Assembly (NCBI RefSeq): GCF_030555055.1
Contig: NZ_JAMOAO010000001.1
Span: 5,580,001-5,644,000, forward strand
DNA length: 64,000 bases
Source: Nocardiopsis sp. YSL2
Lineage (GTDB): Bacteria; Actinomycetota; Actinomycetes; Streptosporangiales; Streptosporangiaceae
Reading direction: 5' to 3'
The notes below the pieces were generated by a model. It worked only from the letters and a program-made list of their open reading frames with translations. It did not search any database and was not told the origin of the DNA. Below, piece after piece: positions 31,838 through 39,919 of the stretch. The translations under genes and the position numbers were made by a program. Positions within the stretch are counted from its first letter, which is position 1, and each line of letters begins with the position of its first letter.

Positions 31838-33124
31838 TCACTGACCGAAGATGGACAACTTCTGGCGCTGGATGCTGGCGGTGAGGTCGGCGATGTCGTC
31901 GGGCCGGCTCAGGAAGCGCTGGAGCGCGGGGATCATCACGATGGACGCGAAGTCGGGGCGCGAGTCGCGGTCCATGTACTGGGTGAGCGCCCCGGCGTTG
32001 ACGACCATGTCGTTGACCTTGGCCTCCAGCGGGCTGAAGCCGCTGGTGTCGGCGTCCAGCCGCAGGGGCAGCGCCTGGGGGTCGACCGCGGTGTAGACCT
32101 CCTCGGCCTCGCGTGTGCCGAAGTGCGCCAGCAGGGCGTGGGCGCCCTCGGGGTTGCGGAGGGTTCCCGAGGCCATGAACCCGTCGATGGGGGCCTCGAC
32201 CGCGTCGGCGCCGATCTCGGCGTCGAACTCGGGGAAGGGGAAGCAGTCCAGGTCGTCCAGGTCCTCGCCCTCGGGGAAGACGTGGGTGAGGAACATGCCG
32301 CAGAGCATCATCCCGGCCTCGCGGCGGACCAGGGCGGTCTGCGCCTCGTTGATGCCCCGGCCCAGGGGGTCGGCCTGGTGGTGGGGCAGCAGTTCGGCCC
32401 AGGCGCCGAAGACGGCGCGGACCTCGGGGGAGTCCCAGGAGTGCTGGCCGTCGAGGAGTTCGAGGTGGAACCCGGGCCCGTTCAGACGCAGGTTGAGGTG
32501 GTCGAACATGCCCATGGCGGGCCAGCCCTCGCGCACGCCCGAGGCGATCGGTTCGAGGCCGTCCCGGCGCATGCGCTCGCACAGTTCGACGAACTCCGCC
32601 CGGGTGGCGGGCGCCTCGTAGCCGTTCTCCTCGAACAGGCTCCTGCGGTGGAAGACCGCCCAGGGGGCGGTGGAGTCGGGCACCATGTACTGCTTGCCGT
32701 CGGGGGCGGAGCACAGGTCGCGGACCTGGTCGGTGAAGGCGCCGTCGAGCCCTTCCCACACGGCGGAGACGTCGCTGATCAGGCCGCGCTCGGCGAAGAA
32801 GCGCGTCCGGTACCCGGCGAACCACGCGATGACGTCGTCCGGTGTGCCCTGGAGGTAGTTGTTGACGCTCTCCTGGAAGGACGTGGAGTCGAAGGTGTTG
32901 ATCTCCACGGTGCGGCCGGACTCCGCCTCGAAGAGGCCGACGATGTCCTGCATGGCCGCGCGCTGGGCGGCGTTGGCGCGGTTGGAGGTCAGCGTGACGG
33001 TGTTCGGGTCACTGGAGGAGCAGCCGCCCAGGGCGGGCAGGGCCGCGAGGGTCCCGGCGCCCGCGAGTCCGCGCAGCAGGGAGCGGCGCCGGAGGCCGGG
33101 TGGTGCCGGAGGTCTGGGGTGCAT
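31838..33124 (-). CDS. Carbohydrate ABC transporter binding lipoprotein
   Basis: The 428-residue extracellular solute-binding protein (family 1) starts at ATG 33124 with GGAGGAG upstream. The signal peptide has a twin-arginine-like RRRSLLRG and a lipobox LGGC, so it may use Tat or Sec before lipidation. TFDSTSFQESVNNYLQGTPDDV and WPAMGMFDHLNLRLNG are typical of sugar binders. It delivers the sugar to the two permeases encoded downstream. A CRP-like site lies 21-36 bases upstream of its ATG. Confidence 0.9.
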   Translation of the reverse strand: MHPRPPAPPGLRRRSLLRGLAGAGTLAALPALGGCSSSDPNTVTLTSNRANAAQRAAMQDIVGLFEAESGRTVEINTFDSTSFQESVNNYLQGTPDDVIAWFAGYRTRFFAERGLISDVSAVWEGLDGAFTDQVRDLCSAPDGKQYMVPDSTAPWAVFHRRSLFEENGYEAPATRAEFVELCERMRRDGLEPIASGVREGWPAMGMFDHLNLRLNGPGFHLELLDGQHSWDSPEVRAVFGAWAELLPHHQADPLGRGINEAQTALVRREAGMMLCGMFLTHVFPEGEDLDDLDCFPFPEFDAEIGADAVEAPIDGFMASGTLRNPEGAHALLAHFGTREAEEVYTAVDPQALPLRLDADTSGFSPLEAKVNDMVVNAGALTQYMDRDSRPDFASIVMIPALQRFLSRPDDIADLTASIQRQKLSIFGQ

Positions 33125-33143
33125 CGTGGGCTCCTCCGAAAAG

Positions 33144-33161
33144 GTGTGAAGGCGGTCACAC
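33144..33161. promoter_or_regulatory. CRP/GlxR-like operator
   Basis: GTGTGA-N6-TCACAC contains a perfect TGTGA-N6-TCACA, the CRP-family consensus, between the DeoR gene and the sugar operon. It lies 20 bases upstream of the binding-lipoprotein ATG. Global carbon regulation by an actinobacterial CRP homologue is the likely role. Confidence 0.6.
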
Positions 33162-33171
33162 GTCAATCTTC

Positions 33172-33179
33172 AACATGTT
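33172..33179. promoter_or_regulatory. AACATGTT palindrome, part of a DeoR site array
   Basis: AACATGTT is a perfect 8-base palindrome. Related AACA- and TTC-containing segments recur at about 33205-33225 and 33276-33295 (CCAACAT, TTCGAACATTTTC). The array fits autoregulation by the divergent DeoR protein, though the exact operator is not resolved. Confidence 0.4.
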
Positions 33180-33315
33180 CCACACTTCACGCCCACGTTG
33201 TCAACAGGTATGAACTTTTTCCAACAGGCATCCACGGTCGAATTGACACGAGCACGGATCATGCCAGGCTATAACCAACATCTTCGAACATTTTCGTGCG
33301 CCCCAGGGAGACGAA

Positions 33316-34101
33316 TTGCTGGCCGCCCAACGGCAGGAACAGATCCTCGACCAGCTGCGGCGGAGCGGGGCCGTCCGCGTCGCCGACCTCGTCGAGAGCC
33401 TCGCGGTGTCGGACATGACCATCAGGCGCGACCTCGACGCGCTGGAGGGCCGCGGCGCCCTGCGCAAGGTGCACGGCGGCGCCGTCACCCTCCAGGGCCC
33501 GCGCACCGAGGAACCCGGGTTCGAGGCCAAGTCGACCCGCCAGGCCGACGAGAAGCGCGCCATCGCCCGCGCCGCCGCGGGCCTGGTCGCACCGCACAGC
33601 GCCGTGGGCCTGTCCGCCGGCACCACCACCGCGGCCGTGGCCGAACACCTGTGCGAGGTCCCCGGGCTGACCGTGGTCACCAACTCCCTGCGCGTGGCCG
33701 AGATCCTGCACCGCGCCCCCCGCCAGGACCGCACCGTCGCCCTGACCGGCGGATTCCGCACCCCCTCCGACGCCCTCGTGGGACCCCTCGCCCTGACCTC
33801 CCTGCGCGGCCTCAACCTCGACGTCCTCATCCTGGGCGTGCACGGCATGCAGGTCCGGGCCGGCTTCACCACCCCCAACCTCATGGAGGCCGAGACCGAC
33901 CGCGCGCTGGTCGAGGCCGCCGGCACCCTGGTGGTCGCGGCCGACCACACCAAGTGGGGCACCGTGGGGGTCAGCACCATCGCCCCGCTCGACCGCTGCG
34001 ACGTGCTCGTCACCGACACCGGCCTCGACCCCGCCGCGCGCCGGGCCCTCGACGAACACGTGGGCAGCGTCGTGGCCGCCCCCGTCGGAGAGGACGCCTG
34101 A
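33316..34101 (+). CDS. DeoR-family sugar-operon regulator
   Basis: The 261-residue protein starts at TTG 33316 with AGGGAG 5 bases upstream. It has the DeoR HTH (RQEQILDQLRRSGAVRVADLVESLAVSDMTIRRDLDALE) followed by the sugar-phosphate-sensing domain with GLSAGTTTAAVAEHL and VVADHTKWG. It lies divergent from the alpha-galactoside operon and probably represses it until a sugar phosphate accumulates. Confidence 0.9.
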   Translation: MLAAQRQEQILDQLRRSGAVRVADLVESLAVSDMTIRRDLDALEGRGALRKVHGGAVTLQGPRTEEPGFEAKSTRQADEKRAIARAAAGLVAPHSAVGLSAGTTTAAVAEHLCEVPGLTVVTNSLRVAEILHRAPRQDRTVALTGGFRTPSDALVGPLALTSLRGLNLDVLILGVHGMQVRAGFTTPNLMEAETDRALVEAAGTLVVAADHTKWGTVGVSTIAPLDRCDVLVTDTGLDPAARRALDEHVGSVVAAPVGEDA

Positions 34102-34248
34102 GCGCGGCCGGCCGCACCGGCCGACCCCGGTGACACCGACAGCCCCACCGGAAAACCGCTGGTGCGCCGCGCCGCCGCACCACTACGGTGGCGCGGGGCC
34201 GCCCCGACCCGGGACCCGGCGGCCCCGATCCGGCGAGGAGCACCAGCG

Positions 34249-35655
34249 GTGGACGTCCACGACTACGCCCGGCACGACGCGGTCGGCCTGGCCGCCCTGA
34301 TCCGCCAGGGACAGGTCAGCACCACCGAGGTCGAGACGGCCGCCCGGCGCGCGCTCACCGACGCCGACGCCCGCCTCAACGCCCTCACCGGACCGCTCTT
34401 CGACGCCCCGACCGCCCACGACCCGCACGGACCCCTGGCCGGGGTCCCCTTCGTCATCAAGGACAGCGGCCCCTTCGCCCGGGGCGTGCCCTCCGCGCTG
34501 GGCAGCCGCGGCCTGCTCGCCGTGGGCCGGCGCGACCACACCCTGATGGAGCGCCTGCGCGCGGCCGGGCTCACCGCCCTGGGCCAGAGCACCGCGCCCG
34601 AACTCGGGCTCAACTTCGCCACCGAGCCCCGACGGCACGGGCCCACCCGCAACCCCTGGGACACCGGCTTCGGCGTCGGCGGATCCAGCGGGGGAGCGGC
34701 CGCACTGGTGGCCGCCGGAGCGGTCCCCTTCGCCCACGGCAACGACGGTGCCGGGTCCCTGCGTGTGCCGGCCTCCGCCTGCGGCGTGGTCGGCCTCAAA
34801 CCCACCCGCGGCCGCACCCCCTGCGGCCCCGACGCCGGAGAGGCCGGGTACGGGCTGGTGGTGGAGTTCGGCCTCACCCGCACCGTGCGCGACGCCGCCC
34901 ACCTGCTCGACGCGCTGGGCGCCCCGCCCCTGGGCGAGAAGTTCGTCGCACCGGCCCCCGAACGCCCCTTCGCCCAGGCCGTGCGCCGCGATCCCGGCCG
35001 GCTCCGCATCGCCGTCACCACCCGGCCCTGGGCCGAGACCGAGGTGGACCCGGGTGTGGCCGAGGCCGCTGTGGACACCGCCCGCGCCCTGGAGTGGATC
35101 GGGCACACCGTGCGGGAGGACGCCCCGGTCCTGGAATCCGAGGACGTGGTGGAGGGGTGCGTGCTGGCAGCCATGGCCACCGGCACGGCCCTGCTGCGGC
35201 TGCCCCACCGCCCCGACCCCGCCGCGTTGGAGTCCGTCTCCCGCCAGGTCCTGGCCGAGGCCGGTCGGTGCACCGCCGTGGAGATCGCCGGCGCCCTGCA
35301 GGCCCAGCACCGCGTCACCCGTGCCGTGTCCCTCTTCCTGGACACCCACGACCTCCTGGTCACCCCCACCCTGGGACGGCCGCCCGCACCGCACGGCACC
35401 CTCGACTACGACGCCCCCGGGCACTCGGTGCGCTCCTGGCTGCGCCGGATCCTGGCCTACGGGCCCTTCACCGCGCCCTTCAACGTCTCCGGGCACCCCG
35501 CGATCAGCCTCCCCCTGGCCCAGAGCCCGCGCGGTCTGCCCATCGGCGTCCAGCTCGTGGCCGCCGCCGGCCGGGAGGACCTGCTGCTGATGGTGGCGGC
35601 CCAGCTCGAAGCGGCCCTGCCCTGGCGGGACCGGCTGCCGCCCGCCCACGTGTGA
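34249..35655 (+). CDS. Amidase-signature family hydrolase
   Basis: The 468-residue enzyme starts at GTG 34249 with GAGGAG 8 bases upstream. The Ser-Ser-Lys triad is visible: Lys71 in FVIKDSG, a Ser in GVGGSSGG (146-147) and the nucleophile Ser170 in GNDGAGSLRVPA. The closing segment GHPAISLPLAQSPRGLPIGVQLVAAAGREDLLL is typical. It hydrolyses a C-N amide bond; the substrate cannot be predicted. Confidence 0.9.
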   Translation: MDVHDYARHDAVGLAALIRQGQVSTTEVETAARRALTDADARLNALTGPLFDAPTAHDPHGPLAGVPFVIKDSGPFARGVPSALGSRGLLAVGRRDHTLMERLRAAGLTALGQSTAPELGLNFATEPRRHGPTRNPWDTGFGVGGSSGGAAALVAAGAVPFAHGNDGAGSLRVPASACGVVGLKPTRGRTPCGPDAGEAGYGLVVEFGLTRTVRDAAHLLDALGAPPLGEKFVAPAPERPFAQAVRRDPGRLRIAVTTRPWAETEVDPGVAEAAVDTARALEWIGHTVREDAPVLESEDVVEGCVLAAMATGTALLRLPHRPDPAALESVSRQVLAEAGRCTAVEIAGALQAQHRVTRAVSLFLDTHDLLVTPTLGRPPAPHGTLDYDAPGHSVRSWLRRILAYGPFTAPFNVSGHPAISLPLAQSPRGLPIGVQLVAAAGREDLLLMVAAQLEAALPWRDRLPPAHV

Positions 35656-35771
35656 GCCGCTCCAGGTCGCGGGGCACCGGGCCCCGGCAGGCGCGCCCGG
35701 GGACCGTTTGGCCCGGCCGCGGCGGCGGGTACGCTGCCCGGGCAACCGCCGACGTCCGCCGAGGGGAAGCC

Positions 35772-36332
35772 ATGCCGGAGCTGACCGACCTGCACGCCAC
35801 CGCCATGGGCGAGTTCGACCGCCGTGTCAGGGCCGTGGGGACGGCCGACTGGGCGCTGGCCACGCCCTGCGCCGACTGGGACGTGCACGATCTGGTGAAC
35901 CATCTGGTCACCGAGCAGCTGTGGGTGCCCCACCTGCTCTCCGGCGGCCGAGTGGAGGACCTGGCCGACGAGCTCGCGGGCGACAACCTCGGCGAGGCGC
36001 CCGCGGCCACCTGGGCGGTCGCCTCCCGCGAGGCCCGTCTGGCCTGGCTGTCCCCCGGGGCCCTGGAGCGGACCGTGCACCTGTCCCTGGGCGACACCCC
36101 CGGGCAGGAGTACCTGTGGCAGATGACCTTCGACCTGACCGTGCACGCCTGGGACCTCGCCCGAGCCGTGGGCGCGGACGAGGAACTCGACGCGGCCCTG
36201 GTCGCCGCGCTGCGGGAGTGGGCGGGGGACCGGCCCCTGGGTCCGGGGCCGATGTTCGGCGCCCCCGCGCCGGTGGCGGCCGACGCCGGGCCCCAGGACC
36301 GCCTGCTGGCCCTGACCGGGCGCACGCCCTGA
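35772..36332 (+). CDS. TIGR03086-type metal-binding protein (MDMPI/DinB fold)
   Basis: The 186-residue protein has the mycothiol-dependent maleylpyruvate isomerase N-domain pattern: CADWDVHDLVNHLVTEQLWV near the start and FDLTVHAWDLARAVG near the end, which contribute the metal-binding His residues. Members are four-helix-bundle proteins, some mycothiol-dependent. Mycothiol occurs only in actinobacteria, which supports the taxonomic reading. GAGGGGAAGCC lies before the ATG. Confidence 0.85.
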   Translation: MPELTDLHATAMGEFDRRVRAVGTADWALATPCADWDVHDLVNHLVTEQLWVPHLLSGGRVEDLADELAGDNLGEAPAATWAVASREARLAWLSPGALERTVHLSLGDTPGQEYLWQMTFDLTVHAWDLARAVGADEELDAALVAALREWAGDRPLGPGPMFGAPAPVAADAGPQDRLLALTGRTP

Positions 36333-36350
36333 CACGGCCCGGCCGGGCGC

Positions 36351-36794
36351 TCAGACACGGCGCAGGGTGAACCAGAAGGTGGGGAAGGGATTGGTGCCCG
36401 GGGTGGTGTCGATCAGCTCCCAGCCGGAGAACCTGGTGGCGATCTCTTCGGAGCCCACCCCCGCGTCCGGATCGTCGAAGGCGCCGGGGCCGTACCCGAA
36501 CATCAGGAGTAGTGCGCCGGGCGCCGCGCGGCGGGTGAGCCCCCCGGCGTAGGCGTCGCGGCGGTGCGGGGGGATGCCGCACAGGCAGCTCAGGTCGAAG
36601 AACAGGTCGAACGGGCCGGGCGCGTCCACCTCGTCGAGCCGGGTGGCGTCGCCGTGCAGCAGCCGCGGCGCCACGCCCGCCGCCGCGGCCTTGGCACGGG
36701 CCTGCTCGACCAGCCCCCCGCCCGCTCCGACGACAACCGCGTCGGGTTCCTCCTCGTCCTCTGCGGGCTCTTCGTCTGTTTCGCGGGCACGCAC
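36351..36794 (-). pseudogene. 5'-truncated SAM methyltransferase
   Basis: The frame carries the second half of a TPMT-like/class I methyltransferase: GLVEQARAKAAAAGVAPRL, PFDLFFDLSCLCGIPPHRRD, LLMFGYGPGAFDDP, FSGWELIDTTPGTNPFPTFWF. Motif I with the glycine-rich SAM loop is missing and is replaced by an unrelated acidic run (DEEPAEDEEEPD). The best start, GTG 36794, lies directly after the terminator of the APC transporter gene. A 147-residue product could be made but should not bind SAM. Confidence 0.7.
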
Positions 36795-36795
36795 G

Positions 36796-36830
36796 CGGCG
36801 GCCCCGGAGCGTCGTGCTCCGGGGCCGCCG
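36796..36830 (-). terminator. Perfect 15-bp terminator after the APC transporter gene
   Basis: CGGCGGCCCCGGAGC (36796-36810) pairs perfectly with 36816-36830 across a GTCGT loop. It is 26 bases past the transporter stop on the minus strand. Confidence 0.85.
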
Positions 36831-36856
36831 GTGTGCCAGGGGAGTGGTCCGGGGGT

Positions 36857-38212
36857 TCAGGCCTCGACGCGCTCGGCCAGGGTGCGCTCGTCGAAGTCCA
36901 TCTCGGGCGGGGCCTGGCGGAACCCCTGGGTGACGTAGGCGAGCTGGGCCAGTCCGATCAGGGCCCACACGCCGCCGATGGCGAAGGCCAGACCGCTGAG
37001 GTTGGTCCACAGGTACACCGTCAGTGTCAGGCCGACGCCGGGAACGAGTCCGTAGCGGACAAGGTCGAGTCGCGTGCGCATCCGCTCGCGGACCACGAAG
37101 TGGCAGATCACCGACAGGTTCACCGCGGAGAAGGCCACCAGGGCGCCGAAGCTGATGAAGGAGGCCACGGTCTCGATGTCCAGGAACACCGCGCCCAGGG
37201 ACACCGCCCCGACCAGGACGATGTTGGCCGCCGGAGTGGAGAAGCGGGGGCTGAGGCGGCCGAAGAAGCGCTGGGGGAGTGTGCCGTCGCGCCCCATGGC
37301 GTAGAGCACGCGCGAGACGCTGGCCTGGGAGCTGAGTGCGGACCCGAAGGAGCCGATGATCAGCGCGGTGGTCAGCAGCGCCGCCAGCAGGTCGCCGCCC
37401 AGGGCGCGCATGATGTCCAGCGCGGCGGCGTCCACGTCGGTGAAGCGGCTGTGGTCGGGGAAGACCATGTGGCCGAACCACGAGGCGGCCAGGAAGATCA
37501 GCCCGCCCAGCAGAGTCACGAGCATGATCGCCCGCGGCACGTCCCGGCTGGGGTTCTCGGCCTCCTCGGAGAGCGTGGTCACCGCGTCGAAGCCCAGGAA
37601 GGACTCGGTGAGGATGGCGGCGGCCGCGATGACGGGCAGGATCTCCAGTCCCGTGCCGACGAAGGGCGCCAGAGGGTGGATGTCGGCCTGCCCGAACAGG
37701 TGCCGGGAGCTCAGGGCGAAGAACAGCAGCAGGAAGGCCACCTGGGCGCCGACGATGAAGGTGTTGGCCCGGGCCACGATCTGGATACCGCGCACGTTCA
37801 GGGTGGTGATCACGCCCAGGAAGCCGATGATCCACACCCAGTCCGGCACGGAGGGGAACTGGGCGTTCAGGTACAGGCCGATGGTGATGTAGTTGATCAG
37901 CGGCAGGAACAGGTAGTCCAGCATCATCGTCCAGCCGACCATGAACCCCGTGCGCGGTCCCAGCGACTTCTGGGCGTAGACGTAGGCCGAACCGGTCGAG
38001 GTGTAGACCCGCGACATCCGCCCGTAGGAGTAGGCGGTGAAGAGCATGGCGACCAGGGCGACCAGCACGGCGGAGGGCAGGCGGCCCCCGGACAGGGCGG
38101 TGGCCACGCCGTAGACGGTCAGGATGGTCGTCGGCACGAGGTAGGCCAGGCCGAACAGCACCAGGTGCGGGAGCTTGAGGACGCGCTCCAACCGAGGGGT
38201 CGTCTTTGGCAA
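36857..38212 (-). CDS. APC-superfamily amino-acid/polyamine transporter
   Basis: The 451-residue protein has about 12 helices, an N-terminal LVLFGLAYLVPTTILTVYG, TGSAYVYAQKSLG and LGFDAVTTLSEEAENPSRDVPRAI, all APC-family landmarks. I chose TTG 38212 because GGAAGG lies 8 bases upstream; an ATG at 38293 would add an unsupported leader. It resembles putrescine importer (PuuP)-like and other amino-acid/polyamine permeases. It is single and ends in a strong terminator. Confidence 0.88.
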   Translation of the reverse strand: MPKTTPRLERVLKLPHLVLFGLAYLVPTTILTVYGVATALSGGRLPSAVLVALVAMLFTAYSYGRMSRVYTSTGSAYVYAQKSLGPRTGFMVGWTMMLDYLFLPLINYITIGLYLNAQFPSVPDWVWIIGFLGVITTLNVRGIQIVARANTFIVGAQVAFLLLFFALSSRHLFGQADIHPLAPFVGTGLEILPVIAAAAILTESFLGFDAVTTLSEEAENPSRDVPRAIMLVTLLGGLIFLAASWFGHMVFPDHSRFTDVDAAALDIMRALGGDLLAALLTTALIIGSFGSALSSQASVSRVLYAMGRDGTLPQRFFGRLSPRFSTPAANIVLVGAVSLGAVFLDIETVASFISFGALVAFSAVNLSVICHFVVRERMRTRLDLVRYGLVPGVGLTLTVYLWTNLSGLAFAIGGVWALIGLAQLAYVTQGFRQAPPEMDFDERTLAERVEA

Positions 38213-38332
38213 CAGATCGACCTTCCTGCGAGGTATATCACCACTTGCATGGCTTTGGGCTAATGTGAACCAGCCCACCATGACAGACATCACGCCCGAA
38301 GCGCAAGTGAATCACTCGCAAAGAATCACACC

Positions 38333-38382
38333 GACAACTGAATCATGCCTGCTGGCTTTGCCGCGCAATGAAATCAGTTGTC
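38333..38382. repeat. 9-base inverted repeat in the APC/conservon intergenic region
   Basis: GACAACTGA (38333-38341) and TCAGTTGTC (38374-38382) are perfect inverted copies 32 bases apart. They lie about 120 bases upstream of the APC transporter start and downstream of the conservon. This could be an operator pair or an RNA stem. Confidence 0.4.
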
Positions 38383-38459
38383 CTGTGGAAGGGGTGCTCG
38401 TGCATCCACACGAACACCCCCCACACCCCCCGCACCCGACCTCGTCCGCACACACGAAC

Positions 38460-38486
38460 GGGGCCCGGCGCCCCGCGCCGGACCCC
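38460..38486 (-). terminator. Conservon terminator hairpin
   Basis: GGGGCCCGGCGC (38460-38471) pairs with 38475-38486 with one mismatch. It lies 13 bases past the stop of the GTPase-like gene on the minus strand. Confidence 0.6.
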
Positions 38487-38498
38487 GCCACCACACAC

Positions 38499-39089
38499 TC
38501 AGACCCCCGACAACTCCATCCGCAGCACCAGGGCCACCAGCTCCACCAGCACCTCCTTGGCCGACTCCCGACTGCGCGCGTCACACAACAGCAACGGCAC
38601 CTGCTCCTCCAGGTCCAACGCCACCCGTACGTCCTCCCCGCGGTGCGTGCGCTGCCCGTCGAAGCAGTTGACCGCCACCACGAACGGCACCCCGCGGCTC
38701 TCGAAGAAGTCGATCGCCCCGAAGGAGTCCGACAACCGCCGCGTGTCGGCCAGCACCACCGCGCCCAGCGCCCCCTCCGCCAACTCCTCCCACATGAACG
38801 AGAACCGCTTCTGCCCCGGCGTCCCGAACAGGTACACCACCGTCGACTCGTCCAACGTGATCCGGCCGAAGTCCAGCGCCACCGTCGTCGTGGTCTTGCC
38901 CTCCACCCCCGCCAGGTCGTCCACGCCCACGCTCTCGGAGGTCATCACTTCCTCGGTGTGCAGCGACTCCACCTCGCTCACCGCCGAGACCAGGGTGGTC
39001 TTGCCCGCCCCGAAACCACCGGCGACCAGGATCTTCAAGGTGTCGGGAACAGGTCCCGCCCCCTCGGAGGCCTTCACGTCCAACGCCAC
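38499..39089 (-). CDS. cvnD: Conservon small GTPase-like ATP/GTP-binding protein
   Basis: The 196-residue protein has the P-loop AGGFGAGKT (23-31), switch threonines in KTTTTVALDFG, G3 motif FGTPGQ (88-93) and a G4-like N-C-F-D (141-144) in place of N-K-x-D. This is the Ras-like CvnD subunit found last in actinomycete conservons, thought to act with the roadblock protein and the membrane sensor at the cell membrane. GTG 39089 lies just after the DUF742 stop. Confidence 0.93.
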   Translation of the reverse strand: MALDVKASEGAGPVPDTLKILVAGGFGAGKTTLVSAVSEVESLHTEEVMTSESVGVDDLAGVEGKTTTTVALDFGRITLDESTVVYLFGTPGQKRFSFMWEELAEGALGAVVLADTRRLSDSFGAIDFFESRGVPFVVAVNCFDGQRTHRGEDVRVALDLEEQVPLLLCDARSRESAKEVLVELVALVLRMELSGV

Positions 39090-39095
39090 TCCACC

Positions 39096-39458
39096 TCACA
39101 ACGCACGAATACGCTCCAGAACCGACCGCAGCGTCGCGGCGTCCGGACGCCGCTTCTCCCACTCCGAACCGTGCACCACCGCGTAGCCCTGATCCAACAG
39201 ATCGGCCAACAGGATCCGCACCACTCCCAGCGCGAAACCCGAACGCGAGGCCACCTCCGCCACCGACACCGGACGAACACACAGCGACAGCAACAGCGCG
39301 GGCTCGGGATCGAGCTCCACCGGATCCAACGACGGCACCGCCACCACCTGGGAGGTCAGGGCCAGATCCGACCGCGACGGACGCGTACGCCCACCCGTCA
39401 CCGAGTACGGCCGGATCAGACTCGACTCCCCCGGATCACCGGGCGGCACCCCGCTCAC
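39096..39458 (-). CDS. cvnC: Conservon DUF742 protein
   Basis: The 120-residue protein starts at GTG 39458, overlapping the roadblock stop as GTGA. SSLIRPYSVTGGRTRPSRSDLALTSQV and LLSLCVRPVSVAEVASRSGFALGVVRILLADLLDQGYAVVH are diagnostic of DUF742, a winged-helix-like conservon component of unknown mechanism. Confidence 0.93.
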   Translation of the reverse strand: MSGVPPGDPGESSLIRPYSVTGGRTRPSRSDLALTSQVVAVPSLDPVELDPEPALLLSLCVRPVSVAEVASRSGFALGVVRILLADLLDQGYAVVHGSEWEKRRPDAATLRSVLERIRAL

Positions 39459-39919
39459 CCCACGCCACCACCCCGCCGTCGCGGCAGCGCCGACAGATGC
39501 GGACCCACCTGGCGCACCAGACGGTTCACCTCGAACGCGGCCTGGCCCATGTCGCACGAGGACTCCGCGACCAACGCCAACGAAGCCCCCCGCCCGGCCG
39601 CCAGCACGAAGAAGAACACACTGTCCATCTCCACCACGGTCTGACGCACCTCGGCCGCCCCCAGTTGCGCCCTGGCCCCACGGGCCAGACTCGCGAACCC
39701 CGACGCGATCGCCGCCAGGCGCTCGCCCTCCCCGCGATCCAGCCCCCGCGAACAGGACAGCAGCAACCCGTCCGCGGACAGCAGCAGCGCCTGGCGCGCG
39801 CCCACCACCCGCTCCACCAGGTCGCTCAGCAGCCAGTCCAACGTCTGGGCCGGCGAACGACCCTCACCACCGTCGGCGACCCGGTCCTCCGCCGCAGCAC
39901 CCGTCGACATCGACATCAC
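39455..39919 (-). CDS. cvnB: Conservon roadblock/LC7 protein
   Basis: The 154-residue protein has the roadblock fold: LDWLLSDLVERVVGARQALLLSADGLLLS, LAAIASGFASLARGA and TVVEMDSVFFFVLAAGRGASLALVAE. Roadblock proteins usually regulate Ras-like GTPases, here the CvnD product. GTG 39919 overlaps the sensor stop; ATG 39916 follows immediately and could equally be used. Confidence 0.93.
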   Translation of the reverse strand: MMSMSTGAAAEDRVADGGEGRSPAQTLDWLLSDLVERVVGARQALLLSADGLLLSCSRGLDRGEGERLAAIASGFASLARGARAQLGAAEVRQTVVEMDSVFFFVLAAGRGASLALVAESSCDMGQAAFEVNRLVRQVGPHLSALPRRRGGGVG

